Shown here piece after piece: positions 7,209 through 9,665 of a stretch of 9,665 nucleotides of DNA. The translations under genes and the position numbers were made by a program. The notes under the pieces are model-generated. The model did not search any database, was not told the origin of the DNA, and saw only the letters and a program-made list of their open reading frames with translations. The DNA lies in contig JACCZO010000109.1 in assembly GCA_013695925.1 (NCBI GenBank), positions 1-9,665 of the forward strand. The letters run 5' to 3'. Source of the DNA: Chthoniobacterales bacterium. Lineage in GTDB: Bacteria > Verrucomicrobiota > Verrucomicrobiia > Chthoniobacterales > UBA10450. Every line of letters starts with the position of its first letter. Within the stretch, counting starts at the first letter, position 1.

Positions 7209-7615
7209 ACGACCTCATGATGCGCCGCGGCTTCATCCTGCTTCTAGTCCTGGCTTGCCTGTTGCCGGTCTCTTCTCGGGCGGGCAACATTTTTCTCTAT
7301 ATTGATCCCCTGGCTCCGCGCGACGATTTCGGGCTCCTCCACCAGGCCCCGGCGCTGAATACGACCGATTTCGCCCCGCGCCATCCGCTTCGGCTTCCCT
7401 ATAATTTGACTCCGGGCGATGCTCTGATTTCTGATCGGGCCTACGTCGGCGCGCTTCAGGTCGCCCTCTATCGGCACGGCTACTATTGCGGCCCGGTCGA
7501 TGGTGTTTTCTCCGCCGGGGTTAGCGTCGCGATTGCGCGCATGCAGAAGAATTACTCCCAGCGCGTCACCGGCACATTGACGCTCGGGGTCCGCCGAGCC
7601 TTGTATCTGCCGTAG
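7205..7615 (+). CDS. small exported peptidoglycan-binding domain protein
   Basis: A 136-residue protein. The ATG at 7205 overlaps the gspD TGA as ATGA, which implies translational coupling; an in-frame TTG at 7139 would place the start inside gspD and spoil the signal peptide. The N-terminus (MRRGFILLLVLACLLPVSSRA) is a signal peptide. Cys17 in LVLAC could make a marginal lipobox, so a lipoprotein is possible. Residues about 35-70 are proline-rich with no known fold. Residues about 75-135 form a PG_binding_1 domain: AYVGALQVALYRHGYYCGPVDGVFSAGVSVAIARMQ, then VTGTLTLGVRRALY. No catalytic domain is present, so it probably only binds murein. Lying between secretin and ATPase, it may anchor or position the secretin in the cell wall, a role filled by GspA/GspB or AMIN domains elsewhere. 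That role is inferred. Confidence 0.85.
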   Translation: MNDLMMRRGFILLLVLACLLPVSSRAGNIFLYIDPLAPRDDFGLLHQAPALNTTDFAPRHPLRLPYNLTPGDALISDRAYVGALQVALYRHGYYCGPVDGVFSAGVSVAIARMQKNYSQRVTGTLTLGVRRALYLP

Positions 7616-7620
7616 CTGGA

Positions 7621-7676
7621 AGGACGAGACTCCGTCGAGCGAGAGAGCGCCGCCCCGCTCGACTGAGTCTCGCCCT
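7621..7676. repeat. REP-like long imperfect inverted repeat
   Basis: Two 21-nt arms (7621-7641 and 7656-7676) are inverted copies with 19 of 21 positions matching: GGACGAGACTCCGTCGAGC against GGGCGAGACTCAGTCGAGC on the other strand. The 14-nt loop is AGAGAGCGCCGCCC. It lies 6 nt past the small gene's stop and 64 nt before gspE, the usual extragenic place for REP elements. From memory, GGGCGAGACTC...GTCGAGC units recur in verrucomicrobial genomes; I could not check this. In RNA it would be a strong stem able to protect the gspD side or reduce read-through into gspE. Confidence 0.7.
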
Positions 7677-7739
7677 ACCGCCAGGAATTCTCGACGCTCC
7701 CGCGATGACAAACCTTTCCACCTCTGGTAAACTCCGCCC

Positions 7740-9479
7740 GTGAGTCCCGCACTTTCCAAATCACTCGTCGACATCCTGCTTGCGAGCGGCGTGCCTTCGC
7801 GCGACGAGGCGACCGCGCTCGCCGCCAACCTCAACGGCGGTTCATGGACGGCCGACGTCCTCAACTCCGGGAAAGTGGACGAGCAACTTTTCCTTAAGGC
7901 GATTGGCGATTTCTTCAGCGTCCCGGTCGTTTCGATCGACGCGAAGAATATCGAACGCGCGACCTTGCTCGTCCTGCCGAGCCGGTTCGTTTTTCAGCAC
8001 CACATCCTGCCGATCGAGATCAAGGACAACGCTGTCGTCCTCGCGACCTACGATTTGTTTAACTCGACTGGTCGCCAGCTCGCGTCGCAGTTAGTCGACA
8101 AGCCGGCCGAATGGGTCCTTGTCCCGCGCGCGCAAATCCTCCGCGCCATGAAAACGCTTTACGGCGTCGGAGCGGAAACCTTCGACGAAATTCTCAAGAC
8201 CAACCGCTCCTTCGAAGCGCTCCAGGACATCGAGACCAGCACCGACCTGAACGCCGACGATCCCGAAGCGTCGGTCGTGAAGTTCGTCAACCAGATCATC
8301 CGGGAAGCGATCCACGAACGCGCCACCGACATCCACGTCGAGCCGCTCGAGAACGACCTGCGCATTCGTTACCGGATCGATGGCATTCTGCACGAGGTCG
8401 CGGTCCCGCCGCAATTGCGCCTCCTCCAATCGGCCATCATCTCGCGCTTGAAAGTCATGGCCCACATGGACATCGCGGAGCGCCGTTTGCCGCAGGACGG
8501 CCGCATCAATCTCCAATCGGCCGAGCAAACAATCGACGTGCGCGTTTCCACCATCCCGACGGTCAACGGCGAATCGATCAGCCTGCGTCTCCTCGCGCGC
8601 GATCAAGAACAGGCCTTCGGCTTTGAACGCCTCGACCTGAGCCCGGAGCAGACGCGCATCATGAAGGCGCTGCTCGCTCAGCCTAACGGGATCGTCCTCG
8701 TCACTGGGCCGACCGGTTCGGGCAAATCGACTTCGCTTTATTGCTTCCTCAGCAGCATTAACTCCGTCCAACGCCGCATCATTACGATCGAGGAACCGGT
8801 CGAATATCGGCTGCCGGGCGTCTCGCAGATCGATGTCAAACCGGAGATCGACCTCACTTTCGCCAAGGGCCTGCGTCACATTCTGCGCCAGGATCCGAAC
8901 GTCGTGATGGTGGGTGAAATTCGCGACGTCGAGACCGCGGACATCGCAATCCGTGCAGCCATGACCGGCCACCTTGTCTTCAGCACTCTGCACACAAACG
9001 ACGCCGTCGGCGGCATCACGCGGTTGCTCGACATGGACGTCGAGCCGTTCCTTCTCGCCTCGGTCGTGAAAGCGTTTCTTGCCCAACGACTCGTCCGCAC
9101 GGTCTGCCCGGATTGCGCGGAGAAGGTCGAATACCCGAAAGAGTATCTCGAAGAAATTAATTTCCCGATCGAGAACGGAGTCACTTTCCCGCGCGGATCG
9201 GGCTGCGAAAATTGCCGCCAAACCGGCTACCAGGGCCGGCTCGCGATCTACGAAATCTGCGTTGTGACCGAGCCACTCAAGCGTCTCATCATGCAGAAGC
9301 GCGATGGTGGCGAGCTGAAACAGGCGGCCGTCGCCCAGGGCATGCTCACTCTGCGCCAGGATGGCTGGCGCCGTGTCATGGAAGGCAAGACGACCATCGA
9401 AGAAGTCGTGCGAGTCACGCAGACCGACGAGGTGATGGCCGAGACCACCGCCTACGCCGAGCCCGCCGTGCTTCGTTAG
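7740..9479 (+). CDS. gspE: type II secretion ATPase GspE (PulE family)
   Basis: The cytoplasmic hexameric ATPase that drives pseudopilus assembly, 579 residues. Residues about 1-150 are the N-terminal MshEN/GspE_N part (KVDEQLFLKAIGDFFSVPVV...), which binds the GspL-like partner. The core follows from about 190: EASVVKFVNQIIREAI, ATDIHVEP; Walker A GPTGSGKST 323-331 (Lys329); Asp box ITIEEPVEY about 348-356; Walker B VVMVGEIRD 388-396 with Glu393; His box STLHTND 415-421. The zinc site is CPDC 456-459 and CENC 489-492, typical of GspE/PilB. All catalytic features are present. The start is the GTG at 7740; no earlier in-frame start or ribosome site was found. It is 124 bp after the small gene and separated by the REP-like hairpin. 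PilB is the main alternative; the neighbouring gspD favours secretion. Confidence 0.95.
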   Translation: MSPALSKSLVDILLASGVPSRDEATALAANLNGGSWTADVLNSGKVDEQLFLKAIGDFFSVPVVSIDAKNIERATLLVLPSRFVFQHHILPIEIKDNAVVLATYDLFNSTGRQLASQLVDKPAEWVLVPRAQILRAMKTLYGVGAETFDEILKTNRSFEALQDIETSTDLNADDPEASVVKFVNQIIREAIHERATDIHVEPLENDLRIRYRIDGILHEVAVPPQLRLLQSAIISRLKVMAHMDIAERRLPQDGRINLQSAEQTIDVRVSTIPTVNGESISLRLLARDQEQAFGFERLDLSPEQTRIMKALLAQPNGIVLVTGPTGSGKSTSLYCFLSSINSVQRRIITIEEPVEYRLPGVSQIDVKPEIDLTFAKGLRHILRQDPNVVMVGEIRDVETADIAIRAAMTGHLVFSTLHTNDAVGGITRLLDMDVEPFLLASVVKAFLAQRLVRTVCPDCAEKVEYPKEYLEEINFPIENGVTFPRGSGCENCRQTGYQGRLAIYEICVVTEPLKRLIMQKRDGGELKQAAVAQGMLTLRQDGWRRVMEGKTTIEEVVRVTQTDEVMAETTAYAEPAVLR

Positions 9480-9500
9480 GGCGGATTGATTCGTCTTTAG

Positions 9501-9519
9501 CGGCGGTCTATGACCGCCG
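9501..9519. repeat. perfect 8-bp hairpin, REP-like, downstream of gspE
   Basis: CGGCGGTC and GACCGCCG form a perfect stem around a 3-nt loop TAT, 21 nt after the gspE stop. There is no T-run, so it is better read as a small REP-type palindrome than a classical terminator, although it may stabilise the 3' end of the gspE message. GGCGGTC...GACCGCC palindromes are, as I recall, common in Chthoniobacterales. Confidence 0.55.
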
Positions 9520-9665
9520 TCGCCCGCAGCCCCACGGTCGAGCTGGCTGGAGGGATCGATTACGCGACGGTGAGCGTGGCCACCATTCGCTGGCGCAGGC
9601 GGGCCGCAACCGATAAAAAGCTCATGAGAATGCAAGAACGCGCAGCCGATATGTTGAATGCAGAG
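9510..9665 (+). CDS. possible partial ORF running off the window edge
   Basis: The frame is open from ATG at 9510 to the edge (52 codons). An in-frame TAG at 9498 bounds it upstream. Internal ATGs at 9624 and 9630 are alternative starts; the sequence from there is MRMQERAADMLNAE. The first ATG lies inside the hairpin loop, so a later start is more likely if it is real. It does not resemble the N-terminus of GspF or GspG, the usual next genes. No family recognised. Confidence 0.25.
   Translation, partial: MTAVARSPTVELAGGIDYATVSVATIRWRRRAATDKKLMRMQERAADMLNAE

Noticed and set aside
8091..9635. 514-codon open frame on the minus strand opposite gspE
   Set aside because: It mirrors gspE, whose full catalytic motif set is clear. 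The translation is Asp/Arg/His-rich with no domain; long antisense frames are expected opposite GC-rich genes.
1..9665. CRISPR arrays, tRNA or rRNA genes, transposases
   Set aside because: No regularly spaced repeats, no cloverleaf or rRNA-like stretch, and no transposase or integrase motifs were seen on either strand.

Overview
The window looks like chromosomal DNA from a fairly GC-rich Gram-negative bacterium. A soil member of the Verrucomicrobiota (Chthoniobacterales-like) is my best guess. It rests on a full-length outer-membrane secretin next to its GspE ATPase, weak or absent Shine-Dalgarno sites before most genes, a succinate dehydrogenase anchor of the actinobacterial/verrucomicrobial Sdh1 kind, and REP-like hairpins of a type I associate with that phylum. 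The assignment is inference and was not tested by a search.

Left part (1-4470). A serine alpha/beta hydrolase (3-800, possibly cut by the window edge) runs into the 3' end of a decayed, frameshifted copy of a succinate dehydrogenase membrane-anchor gene (about 798-1091, minus strand). A divergent pair follows: an ArsR/SufR-like regulator with a cysteine-rich C-terminus (1211-1840, minus) and an exported di-haem cytochrome c of the MauG/CcpA peroxidase type (1940-3298, plus). They share an AT-rich intergenic region. A second, intact copy of the anchor gene (3383-4051, minus) comes next. Upstream of it on the minus strand lies a truncated, frameshifted 5' fragment of sdhA (4151-4467). The regulator/cytochrome module is therefore bracketed by two direct copies of the anchor 3' half, about 89% identical by hand count. 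The sdh material is relic-like and is not in the normal anchor-sdhA-sdhB order.

Middle (4468-4892). About 425 bp with no convincing gene; presumably the leader region of gspD.

Right part (4893-9479). Three co-directional genes belong to a type II secretion or related pilus-type machine. gspD encodes the secretin. A small exported peptidoglycan-binding-domain protein overlaps its stop by ATGA. gspE encodes the cytoplasmic ATPase with Walker A/B, Asp and His boxes and a CxxC...CxxC zinc site. A long REP-like hairpin sits between the small gene and gspE, and a second hairpin follows gspE. The last 156 bp hold an open frame that runs off the edge.

No tRNA, rRNA, CRISPR array or transposase was seen. 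The most interesting items are the redox regulator/cytochrome module inside duplicated sdh debris, the peptidoglycan-binding protein coupled to the secretin, and a strongly strand-biased 7-mer, GCCTAAC (8 on plus, none found on minus).
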